In this document: piece by piece, positions 26,009-32,206 of the stretch | Layout of the letters: every line of letters starts with the position of its first letter | Position numbering within the stretch: the first letter of the stretch is position 1 | Source: an uncultured Prevotella sp. | GTDB lineage: Bacteria > Bacteroidota > Bacteroidia > Bacteroidales > Bacteroidaceae | DNA: 32,206 bases | Reading direction: 5' to 3' | Assembly: GCA_900315695.1 (NCBI GenBank) | Contig: ONAE01000048.1 | Coordinates: 1 to 32,206 of the forward strand | Notes under the pieces: model-generated | What the model saw: only the letters and a program-made list of their open reading frames with translations | Told to the model about the DNA's origin: nothing | Database searches by the model: none | Made by a program: the position numbers and the translations under genes

Positions 26009-26763
26009 TGGGTATCTATGAGTATATGAACCATTTCTGGTTTGAGAACGAGAACGATCCATGTTCATTGAGTGAGACCTCTCTCTACTTCTATCTGCTC
26101 TATGAAGCCAACCGTCAGCACTGGGTAATGCCTTTCAAGGTCAGCACCCAGATGCTGGTGGCACGGCTGAACACTTCCAAACAGAACGTGATGAAGGCAA
26201 GGGAAGGACTCAGGAAGAGGGGGCTGATAGGCTTGTCAAAAGGAGAAGGCAAAGGCAAGCCTGCTCTTTACACACTTCTTCTTTTGGAGACACAATCACA
26301 ATCGTTGTCCCCAACGATGACTCAGATGTTGCCTGAAACGTTGACGTCAAAGTTGTCCCAACCGTTGCCCCTTTCCAATATAAAAGAAGAAAACAATAAA
26401 GAAGAAGTGAAAGAAGACAATTCTCCCTCGCCCAATTCAAATATTGTGTTGACTCTTTCTGAACTGAAGGGAAAACTGATGGATGACTGTTCCTGGCAAC
26501 AGGACTTGTCCTTGCAACTTGCCAAGAATGGGATTAATCTCAATGCAGAAGCGTTGAGTAAAGAACTCTCAGACTTTTTTGATATGCTGGAGCATAAGGG
26601 CTGTAAGGGAAAAGAAGAGGCGGATTGCCGCCAATATGCGTTCAATTGGATCAACTATAATCACAAGAACAAGAATCATGGAAAAGAATCAAAGTGTTTT
26701 GGAAAAGCTGGCTCGGCTGAGATCTCAGCTAACCGTCCGGAAGACTACAACGGGGTTTGCTAA
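26008..26763 (+). CDS. DnaD-like / winged-helix replication protein of the element
   Basis: 251 residues. The N-terminal winged helix (about 5-85, with SLSETSLYFYLLYEANRQHW and LNTSKQNVMKAREGLRKRGL) resembles primosomal DnaD-type proteins of mobile elements. A low-complexity polar linker (about 95-140) leads to a C-terminal helical domain (SWQQDLSLQLAKNG ... QYAFNWINYNH). Together with the next gene it looks like a DnaD-DnaC helicase-loading pair. I chose the ATG at 26008 over a GTG one codon earlier. It overlaps the ATPase gene by 86 bases. Confidence 0.68.
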   Translation: MGIYEYMNHFWFENENDPCSLSETSLYFYLLYEANRQHWVMPFKVSTQMLVARLNTSKQNVMKAREGLRKRGLIGLSKGEGKGKPALYTLLLLETQSQSLSPTMTQMLPETLTSKLSQPLPLSNIKEENNKEEVKEDNSPSPNSNIVLTLSELKGKLMDDCSWQQDLSLQLAKNGINLNAEALSKELSDFFDMLEHKGCKGKEEADCRQYAFNWINYNHKNKNHGKESKCFGKAGSAEISANRPEDYNGVC

Positions 26764-27379
26764 GTTCCCAATGTCAACTGAGGAGGCAGCCGCGTTTATT
26801 GATACGGCATTGAGGTTAGAAGTGGCAGACCGTGGCAAGGTGTTCATAGACAGCAGCGAATTGCAAGGCTATATACTTCGGATAGCAGAGTTGTTCACCA
26901 AGCCTACGGCTAAATTCGGCATATTGCTGTGTGGTGGTGTCGGCAATGGCAAGACCTCAATGATGTATGCTTTGCAAAACCTCATAAGGAATCTTGAAAT
27001 CCCCCTAAATGGTAATACTACATTTGGAACTTGGGGAATGAGAGTCGAGAGCGCTAAGTTCATCTATAACCAGGTTAAAGTTGACTCTCAAGAATACCGA
27101 CAAATTCAAAATGCCAATATGCTTGGTATCGATGACCTTGGTGAAGAGGAACCGACGCTGATGAACTATGGCAATCGTGTCACTCCCGTGATTGACCTCA
27201 TTTCATACCGCTATTGCAGAATGCTATTTACGATGGTCACGACCAACCTGACGCCAGCACAGATTCGATCTACTTATGGCGACAGAATAGCCGACCGCTT
27301 CAATGAGATGATGCTTATTCTTCCCTACAGGAATCCATCGTTCAGAACACCACAGCCCAATGCAAGCCAACATCAATAA
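26678..27379 (+). CDS. DnaC-like AAA+ ATPase (helicase loader)
   Basis: 233 residues from the ATG at 26678. Walker A GGVGNGKT (residues 86-93), Walker B MLGIDDLGEE (about 148-157) and a sensor-1-like TMVTTNLT are all present, with an arginine-bearing GDRIADRFNEMM after them, as in DnaC/IstB-type loaders. It should load a host DnaB helicase onto element DNA during transfer replication. The frame continues upstream to 26579, but that part is only the overlap with the DnaD-like gene, which it overlaps by 86 bases. Confidence 0.8.
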   Translation: MEKNQSVLEKLARLRSQLTVRKTTTGFAKFPMSTEEAAAFIDTALRLEVADRGKVFIDSSELQGYILRIAELFTKPTAKFGILLCGGVGNGKTSMMYALQNLIRNLEIPLNGNTTFGTWGMRVESAKFIYNQVKVDSQEYRQIQNANMLGIDDLGEEEPTLMNYGNRVTPVIDLISYRYCRMLFTMVTTNLTPAQIRSTYGDRIADRFNEMMLILPYRNPSFRTPQPNASQHQ

Positions 27380-27761
27380 GGTACTAGTCGTTATGGGGGC
27401 TATGCTGCCCCCTATACCCCCTTCCGACGCAACAGAGTTGCGATTGTCTATCGCGTTGCGAGGTTTCTACCTTCATCCCGTCATTACAGCCGTCCTGCGC
27501 TTTACAGTGCGCAGCCCGACTGTTTCCAACGGGAATCAGGTAGCACACTAAGGGTTATGTCAACCCTTGTGTGCCAGAGTGACCTCTCTGGACTCCGCTC
27601 AGGCTCTGCCTAAGTACCGCGAGGGGAGCGGCTTCTCCCCTTCGAGCCCTACCGCTGGAGTGACCCTCCCCAGACCCCCGCTTAGGACTGTCAGCCCTAA
27701 GAATCCGACCATGGAGAAACAATCTCCCTGGACCCTCTCGTAAGTTCAAATTTTATACAAT
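27380..27761. other. Hairpin-dense noncoding region before the relaxase, candidate oriT
   Basis: 382 bases without a credible gene, GC-richer than its surroundings. Successive stem-loops: GGGGGC/GCCCCC (27395-27412), CGCAAC/GTTGCG (27428-27442), CTGCGC/GCGCAG (27495-27514), a 13-bp stem with one bulged T (27543-27556/27562-27574), CCAGAG/CTCTGG (27574-27591), GGGGAG/CTCCCC (27623-27640), CTTAGG/CCTAAG (27681-27701) and GGAGA/TCTCC (27713-27727). MobV relaxases act at an oriT with inverted repeats just upstream of their own gene, which makes this the natural candidate. The nick site cannot be located from sequence alone. A 63-codon frame inside is judged spurious. Confidence 0.5.
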
Positions 27762-29492
27762 ATGACTAAGAAGACATCCATACATGTATGCGCCGCCAAA
27801 TATGGTGCGGAGAAGCACAACAGGCGCGAGAAGGAAATGAAGCATGTTCATTCCGAGTATTCACACCTTAACAAAAGTTGGGAAGCCAACGATTTTAAAT
27901 CAGTGGCCGATGAGATTCGTAAGGCTAAGGAACGCTATTCCAGCCATCACTTCTGCCGTAAAGCAAAGCTTGATGAAAATGGAAAACAATTGACAATGCC
28001 TGCTTGCGACAAAAAGACGGGCAACCCAATCGTTGACCCAACATCTGGACTTCCAAAACTTGTTCCTGTATGGGAGCAGGATTTGTCGAAACCCAAGAAA
28101 ATGCCGAAGAACGCAGAGCCTGTTCGTGAAGGAGTAGCCGTTATTACAGAGTCCACGACAATGGAGCAGATGAAGTCACTCGCAGAGCAGATAGAGCAGC
28201 GTTGGGGTATCAAGACCAAAGCCATCTATGCTCATCTTGATGAAGGACATGAGCATCTGGTGACGGATAAGGATCATCAGCAAGGGAAGTATCTCGACTC
28301 CCAAGAAGGAACAACTATCTTTCTATGGAACTATCATGTCCACTATGTTTTCGATTGGACTAACCATGAGACTGGTCAGTGCATCAATCTAAACCGTCAT
28401 GATATGTCGGAACTACAGGACATGCTTGCTAATACCCTCAAAATGGAGCGCGGTAAGAAGAGTGATAAAAAGTGGACTGAGCGTAAGAAGGCTGAGTCGA
28501 AGCAGATTCAAAAGGCTATTGAGGCAAGTAACGATAAATTGAGCAAACTCCAGGAAGCGATTGATGAATTGCTTTCTGCAACCAGCGTTCCGGAGGAAGA
28601 ACTGGAGGCTGTACCGTTTGCGGAGATGACTTTCTCCTTCCAAGGATCAAAGGAAGCGTTGACCGTTAAAGACCTTATTAACCAAGCATTGGCTCGACTT
28701 AACAAGGAAATTTGCACACCTATTCCCTTATTGAAGCGCGAAGAATGGCAGAAGGAACGCAATGCCAAAGCAAAGGAGATTGTAACCACTCTTCAGAGCC
28801 AGTTGCTCAGTGTTTCTAAACTTCACAAGAAGAAAATCAACGATGTTGGCAAGAAGATGTATCTCAATGCCAAACAGAAGATTGCTTTAGCAGCTATGAC
28901 GGACAACGAGAATAGGGCTTTGAAAGAGCGTATCTCGGAACTTGATGAAAGAGCAGTAGCCCGTGAAAAAAGTAGAGCAGATGCCGCAGAACAGAAAGCA
29001 CAGGAGCAGACTATAAGAGGTAATCTTGAAGAGAAGAGAGCAAATGAGGCAGAAAGCCGTCTTGCTGATATAGAGCGTTTCATTAGTTTTTCGGGTGCCT
29101 CCGAAGCATACGAGCACTGGAACTTTCTCCAGACTCTTGTCAAGAAAGCAGCTCAGGCTCTGGCTAATTGGGCTCATAGTACAGCATCCATCTTCAATCA
29201 TGACGTGGAGCAAATCATTGGTCAGGGCATCATTGCCCAATGCCATCTTAACGACCTCAACCCTCATGTCGAATCCGACCGACAAAAGGCAGCAAATAGT
29301 ATCGCTGATATGGCGGATTCCATTGTCGGCAGTATCGGCAGATTCCAATGGGACATCGCTGTAACACGTATAGGCCAGCTCGCATCAGAAATGAGACTTT
29401 CAACAAGTGGCCAGTCTGTTGGTGGCAGCAATGGCAATGCAGACGAACTGACCAATTGGGATGACACCAAGAAACGGGGATGGGGCAGGTAA
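27762..29492 (+). CDS. MobV-family relaxase (Pre/Mob)
   Basis: 576 residues. The relaxase domain is N-terminal: the HNxR motif of MobV at residues 19-22 (EKHNRREKE), AHLDEGHEH with H158, D160, E161 and H163, and the metal-binding H192-x-H194 in NYHVHYVFDW. A long coiled coil (about 235-430) and a C-terminal helical part follow. MobV nicks oriT and pilots the strand through a conjugation pore supplied by a helper element. No type IV secretion genes are in view, so the element is probably mobilizable, not self-transmissible, as far as seen. Confidence 0.92.
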   Translation: MTKKTSIHVCAAKYGAEKHNRREKEMKHVHSEYSHLNKSWEANDFKSVADEIRKAKERYSSHHFCRKAKLDENGKQLTMPACDKKTGNPIVDPTSGLPKLVPVWEQDLSKPKKMPKNAEPVREGVAVITESTTMEQMKSLAEQIEQRWGIKTKAIYAHLDEGHEHLVTDKDHQQGKYLDSQEGTTIFLWNYHVHYVFDWTNHETGQCINLNRHDMSELQDMLANTLKMERGKKSDKKWTERKKAESKQIQKAIEASNDKLSKLQEAIDELLSATSVPEEELEAVPFAEMTFSFQGSKEALTVKDLINQALARLNKEICTPIPLLKREEWQKERNAKAKEIVTTLQSQLLSVSKLHKKKINDVGKKMYLNAKQKIALAAMTDNENRALKERISELDERAVAREKSRADAAEQKAQEQTIRGNLEEKRANEAESRLADIERFISFSGASEAYEHWNFLQTLVKKAAQALANWAHSTASIFNHDVEQIIGQGIIAQCHLNDLNPHVESDRQKAANSIADMADSIVGSIGRFQWDIAVTRIGQLASEMRLSTSGQSVGGSNGNADELTNWDDTKKRGWGR

Positions 29493-29519
29493 AATCGAAA
29501 CCTCCTACTTCATATACGA

Positions 29520-29556
29520 GAAGGTGAATTCTGGGCATGGTTCCAGAATCACCTTC
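29520..29556. terminator. Hairpin between the relaxase and the convergent TIR-like gene
   Basis: GAAGGTGAaTTCTGG (29520-29534) pairs with CCAGAATCACCTTC (29543-29556): 14 bp with one bulged base. It lies 27 bases past the relaxase stop; the T-tracts on either side are weak. Confidence 0.65.
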
Positions 29557-29673
29557 TTCGTCTTAGATTTCATCTGTTCTCGTCAAAATTCTCACGAAAA
29601 TTCACTTAATCTAATCAACCTCACATTTGCCGGGAAAAGCCTTAAACAAAGGACACCCGACAAATTGTGACAA

Positions 29674-30840
29674 TTATTGTTTGAGAGCTGCTGGATTGTA
29701 CTCCAATTCTGTTTCGTCAAGAATGAATTCACCACCATTGTTATCAATCCATTTGTTAATTGATTTTAATAGCTCATATGTAAAACCTGAATAAAAATTC
29801 AGAGATTTTTCGGTCAACTTAAATGAATGCAACAATGCTTCTTGGTGTTTTTTCTTAATTATATCACCGAAATCCACGACACGTCCATAATCCCGTTCCC
29901 CCTCAAGTTTTTGCAAAAGAACAAAACGGTATGGGAGGTCTTTAGAACAAGAGGTGTTTGATAAAAGACTAAACTTATTATTATCAGAAACCTGTCTTAG
30001 CTCATCGGTTTCTATCCATCGGTTTAATGCTTTATCGTGAAGTTTTAAGGTGTCTATTATTTCCACCAATGGGACATAGTATATATCATTGAATTGGCGA
30101 ATTGTGAGTATTTTCTCTAATTGAGACCGCAATTCAGTTATAATTGGTTGATAACTTTTAAACAACTGGAAACCAAGAAATGTACAATTAGATAGTTTTT
30201 TTATAATATCCTTTTGTTGAAGATTGAGTGTTTTATTAATATTCTTTATAGTAGTTCCGTCTTCATAACCAAAAAGCATTTTATGAACATCAGAAATAAG
30301 TTGAAATAGTGAGGTGTAGATTTTAGCATTATAGAAATCCCGAATTATATCAGATGGTACACGCATCTTATCGCTTCCTTTAATAATATGACATAAATCG
30401 TTAATCAGAATAGACTTGTCATCTTCACTATTATACAATAATAATCGCCTATTTCGTATATCAAAAGGCAAATCTTCAGGATTCCCATATCTCGTATTAA
30501 AGATACATATAACATTTTCCCAGCCGATAGTTCTAACAGCATAACCCAATTCAATAAGGACATTTGGATTAGGTGTTTTCCTGTTTTTTCGAGATCGATG
30601 GTTAATGATTGACACGTCAGCAACAAACAACTTGGCGGTATTAATCTTATTGAAAATAGTTTGAGCAATATCAACAGTTCCAATGCGCTTACTTGTGGCA
30701 CGGTCTATAACATACTCTAAAGAAAAATTTTTGTCTTCCTTAATTTTTGATAATGCCTTGTGCAAACAGGAGCCTATATATGCTTTGTTGTTCTCTTCTG
30801 GTAAATCTGATTGCCAAGAATAAAAGATATTGTGTATCAT
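29674..30840 (-). CDS. TIR-like nucleotide-binding domain protein, probable defence gene
   Basis: 388 residues from the ATG at 30840, where FYSWQSD (residues 6-12) comes just after the start; a longer start at 30879 overlaps the likely promoter. The N-terminal domain (about 1-140) shows a Rossmann-like TIR/deoxyribosyltransferase-type layout: FYSWQSD, then DIAQTIFNKINTAKLFVADV, then NPNVLIELGYA (E97) and DLPFDIRNRRLLLYN. In relatives this domain is linked to nucleotide or NAD+ use in antiviral defence; E97 is the likely key acidic residue (inference). The C-terminal 240 residues are helical and unrecognised. The gene is much more AT-rich than its neighbours and is on the opposite strand from the rest of the element, suggesting separate acquisition. 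Confidence 0.62.
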   Translation of the reverse strand: MIHNIFYSWQSDLPEENNKAYIGSCLHKALSKIKEDKNFSLEYVIDRATSKRIGTVDIAQTIFNKINTAKLFVADVSIINHRSRKNRKTPNPNVLIELGYAVRTIGWENVICIFNTRYGNPEDLPFDIRNRRLLLYNSEDDKSILINDLCHIIKGSDKMRVPSDIIRDFYNAKIYTSLFQLISDVHKMLFGYEDGTTIKNINKTLNLQQKDIIKKLSNCTFLGFQLFKSYQPIITELRSQLEKILTIRQFNDIYYVPLVEIIDTLKLHDKALNRWIETDELRQVSDNNKFSLLSNTSCSKDLPYRFVLLQKLEGERDYGRVVDFGDIIKKKHQEALLHSFKLTEKSLNFYSGFTYELLKSINKWIDNNGGEFILDETELEYNPAALKQ

Positions 30841-30866
30841 ATCAAAATTATATGAATTAATGCCTG

Positions 30867-30874
30867 CAAAATTA
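30867..30874 (-). promoter_or_regulatory. -7 promoter box of the TIR-like gene
   Basis: On the minus strand TAATTTTG followed by C, 26 bases upstream of the chosen ATG. No clear TTTG -33 box is present, so the promoter may be weak or need an activator. Confidence 0.4.
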
Positions 30875-30954
30875 CACAAAAATCACCAGATTATGTACTT
30901 TTTGTCCACTTCTTCCTCATTTTTTATCATCTTTTTGAAATTATGGAGCCATTT

Positions 30955-30977
30955 TACAAATATAATTTGTATCTTTG
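30955..30977 (+). promoter_or_regulatory. Promoter with overlapping palindromic operator, upstream of the structured RNA
   Basis: TATCTTTG (30970-30977) is a good -7 box, while no TTTG sits at the expected -33 position. A perfect 7+3+7 palindrome TACAAAT-ATA-ATTTGTA (30955-30971) covers the spacer and the first two bases of the -7 box. A regulator bound here would control the RNA and probably dndC. Confidence 0.55.
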
Positions 30978-30980
30978 CAG

Positions 30981-31232
30981 TCAGTTCGGGGAGAAATCCG
31001 GACTGATGATGCATTGCTTATTGATACGCACTTAACCGAAGGTGTCTGGAAAACTAAATTTGGGATAGTTCGTTCATTGAGCAGAGGAGGCCAGGAAATG
31101 GTATCCTAAAAGAACACATCATAGCTTTGCACACGCTTTGGCGTGTTGCATTCTTAGTAGTGTTCTAGGGGTCCCATTTTCCAGACACCGCCCCTCAGGT
31201 TAAGTGCATAAGGATGGCTTCACGCCATTTTT
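30981..31232 (+). ncRNA. Structured RNA of unknown class preceding dndC
   Basis: Helices that can be read directly: a 5' hairpin TCAGTTCGGG/TCCGGACTGA with GAGAAA loop (30981-31006); P1 GCACTTAACC/GGTTAAGTGC (31028-31037/31198-31207, perfect 10 bp); nested inside it P2 GGTGTCTGGAAAA with TTTTCCAGACACC (31041-31053/31177-31189, perfect 13 bp); P3 TGGGA/TCCCA (31061-31065/31172-31176); P4 AGAACAC/GTGTTCT (31111-31117/31160-31166); and a tip hairpin TGC-ACACGC/GCGTGT-t-GCA (31128-31150, TTTG loop). The order is properly nested, and a weak terminator follows. It has its own promoter and no credible ORF. It could be a free-standing RNA or a long dndC leader; it does not match tmRNA, RNase P, SRP or 6S RNA as I know them. 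Confidence 0.7.
31212..31232 (+). terminator. Weak terminator or attenuator after the structured RNA
   Basis: ATGGC (31214-31218), loop TTCAC, GCCAT (31224-31228) then TTTT, with flanking A/T pairs. It is 42 bases before the dndC ATG, so it could end the RNA or attenuate readthrough into dndC. Confidence 0.45.
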
Positions 31233-31274
31233 GTGACCTTTTCCGTTTGCAGCTATTATTAAGGATTTAGGACA

Positions 31275-32206
31275 ATGACAATAAAAAGCAAACGCGTTGA
31301 AGCGATTATTGAGGAATTGAAGGACCAGTATCTGGAAGAAGACCGCTACACCCGCCCTTGGATTATAGGATTTAGTGGCGGTAAAGACTCTACGGTACTG
31401 CTTACTCTCGTCTGGATTGCATTGCAAAGATTACGTGAGGAAGGGAAGCCTTTGAATCGTAATGTGCATGTGGTCTGTAATGACACGATGGTTGAGAATC
31501 CTATTATTGAGGAGTACGTCACCAAGGTTTTAGACATGATATCAAAGGCTGCCAAGGAGCAGCAGATGCCTATATCTGTAGCAACGACAACGCCGGAATT
31601 GGAAGATTCATTTTGGTGCTGTGTTATTGGCAAAGGCTATCCTGTCCCCAACAATTCTTTCCGCTTCTGTACGGAGAAGATGAAGATTAAACCCACCTCC
31701 AAATTTATAACTGATCAGGTGGCTGCTGACGGAGAGGCAATTGTTCTTGTTGGCACAAGACTTACAGAAAGCCAACAACGTGAACGCTCCATCAAACGAC
31801 ATGAGATAAAGGGGCATCGTTTGTCAAAGCACCCATTGAATCCCAATACTTTTACGTATGCACCAATCAAGGAACTGATGCTTGAAGAGGTTTGGTGGAT
31901 AATCAACACAATCCCTTCTCCCTGGGGCTTTGACAACGAGATTCTATACAAGATTTATCTTGATGCATCTGCCGATGACTACGAATGCCCCACGGTTGTT
32001 ACTGATGATAGCCATCGTTCTTGTGGTCAGAGTCGCTTTGGATGTTGGATATGTACTGTGGTAAAGGAAGATAAGTCTATGTCATCCCTTATCAAGAACG
32101 GAGTTGAATGGATGAAACCATTACTGGATTTCAGGGACAGGCTTGTTGAGAATCGTAATGTGTCGGAACTCAGATATGCAACTCGAAGAAACGGCCAAAA
32201 AGCCGT
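31275..32206 (+). CDS. dndC: DndC-like sulfurtransferase of DNA phosphorothioation, 3'-truncated by the window edge
   Basis: 310 complete codons are visible and the frame is open at the right edge. The ATP-pyrophosphatase P-loop is FSGGKDST (about residues 33-40), followed by the family segments NDTMVENPIIEEYV, FRFCTEKMKIKP, VGTRLTESQQRERS, a PIKELMLEEVWWIIN segment and the Cys cluster SCGQSRFGCWICTVV. DndC activates sulfur with ATP and carries a 4Fe-4S cluster, acting with DndD and DndE to replace a non-bridging oxygen of the DNA backbone by sulfur. No dndB or cysteine desulfurase precedes it, so a host IscS-type enzyme would have to provide sulfur. dndD/E and any restriction genes would lie beyond the window. 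Confidence 0.85.
   Translation, partial: MTIKSKRVEAIIEELKDQYLEEDRYTRPWIIGFSGGKDSTVLLTLVWIALQRLREEGKPLNRNVHVVCNDTMVENPIIEEYVTKVLDMISKAAKEQQMPISVATTTPELEDSFWCCVIGKGYPVPNNSFRFCTEKMKIKPTSKFITDQVAADGEAIVLVGTRLTESQQRERSIKRHEIKGHRLSKHPLNPNTFTYAPIKELMLEEVWWIINTIPSPWGFDNEILYKIYLDASADDYECPTVVTDDSHRSCGQSRFGCWICTVVKEDKSMSSLIKNGVEWMKPLLDFRDRLVENRNVSELRYATRRNGQKA

Noticed and set aside
27360-27551. A 63-codon frame after the DnaC-like gene
   Set aside because: It runs through a series of perfect hairpins, overlaps the end of the ATPase gene and shows no protein-like composition.
30981-31207. RNase P RNA or another housekeeping RNA
   Set aside because: GAGAAATCCGGAC resembles the GAGGAAAGTCCGG word of RNase P, but the other conserved regions are missing, the pairing pattern differs and the segment is too short. 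No tRNA-like end (tmRNA) or SRP loop is seen.

Overview
The window looks like a chromosomal segment of a Bacteroidota bacterium, most likely a Prevotellaceae (Prevotella-like) relative. The evidence is the recurring TTTG / TAnnTTTG promoter type, Bacteroidota-specific families (DUF5606, YbbR-like protein, UpxY-type antiterminator, an LptD-like protein of about 950 residues) and proteins that read like Prevotella orthologues. No rRNA, tRNA or CRISPR array was seen.

Layout of the core part (1-22.4 kb). The left edge holds the 3' part of a HemN-like radical SAM gene, which converges on a minus-strand operon nusB-yajC-ybbR-coaE-DUF5606. Divergent from nusB are rplY (broken in this sequence), pth and an Hsp15-like S4 protein, then a Ca2+/Na+ antiporter, a queuosine precursor transporter and queF. 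Next come an oxaloacetate decarboxylase-like carboxyltransferase coupled to an HD-domain protein, an LptD-like outer-membrane protein and a KefB-type antiporter. These meet pepT on the other strand. An orphan UpxY/NusG-like protein follows. It converges on a translationally coupled pair of membrane sensors: a degenerate partner without a phosphoacceptor His or ATPase domain, and a full histidine kinase. A promoter-driven 49-residue small ORF and a membrane 4Fe-4S protein close the core.

From about 22.5 kb the sequence becomes AT-rich and repeat-bearing, and a mobile element begins: tyrosine integrase, an unknown protein, an excisionase-like HTH protein, a DnaD-like protein, a DnaC-like ATPase, a hairpin-dense noncoding stretch (candidate oriT) and a MobV relaxase. 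This is the layout of a mobilizable integrative element. Its right end is not in the window.

The cargo seen so far is defence-like. A TIR-like protein lies on the minus strand. Facing it is dndC (DNA phosphorothioation), which runs off the right edge. Between them lies a noncoding segment of about 250 bases with a -7 promoter box, an overlapping palindromic operator, a 5' hairpin, a nested multi-helix fold with perfect 10-bp and 13-bp helices, and a weak terminator. This probable structured RNA is the most interesting object in the window; I could not assign it to a known family.
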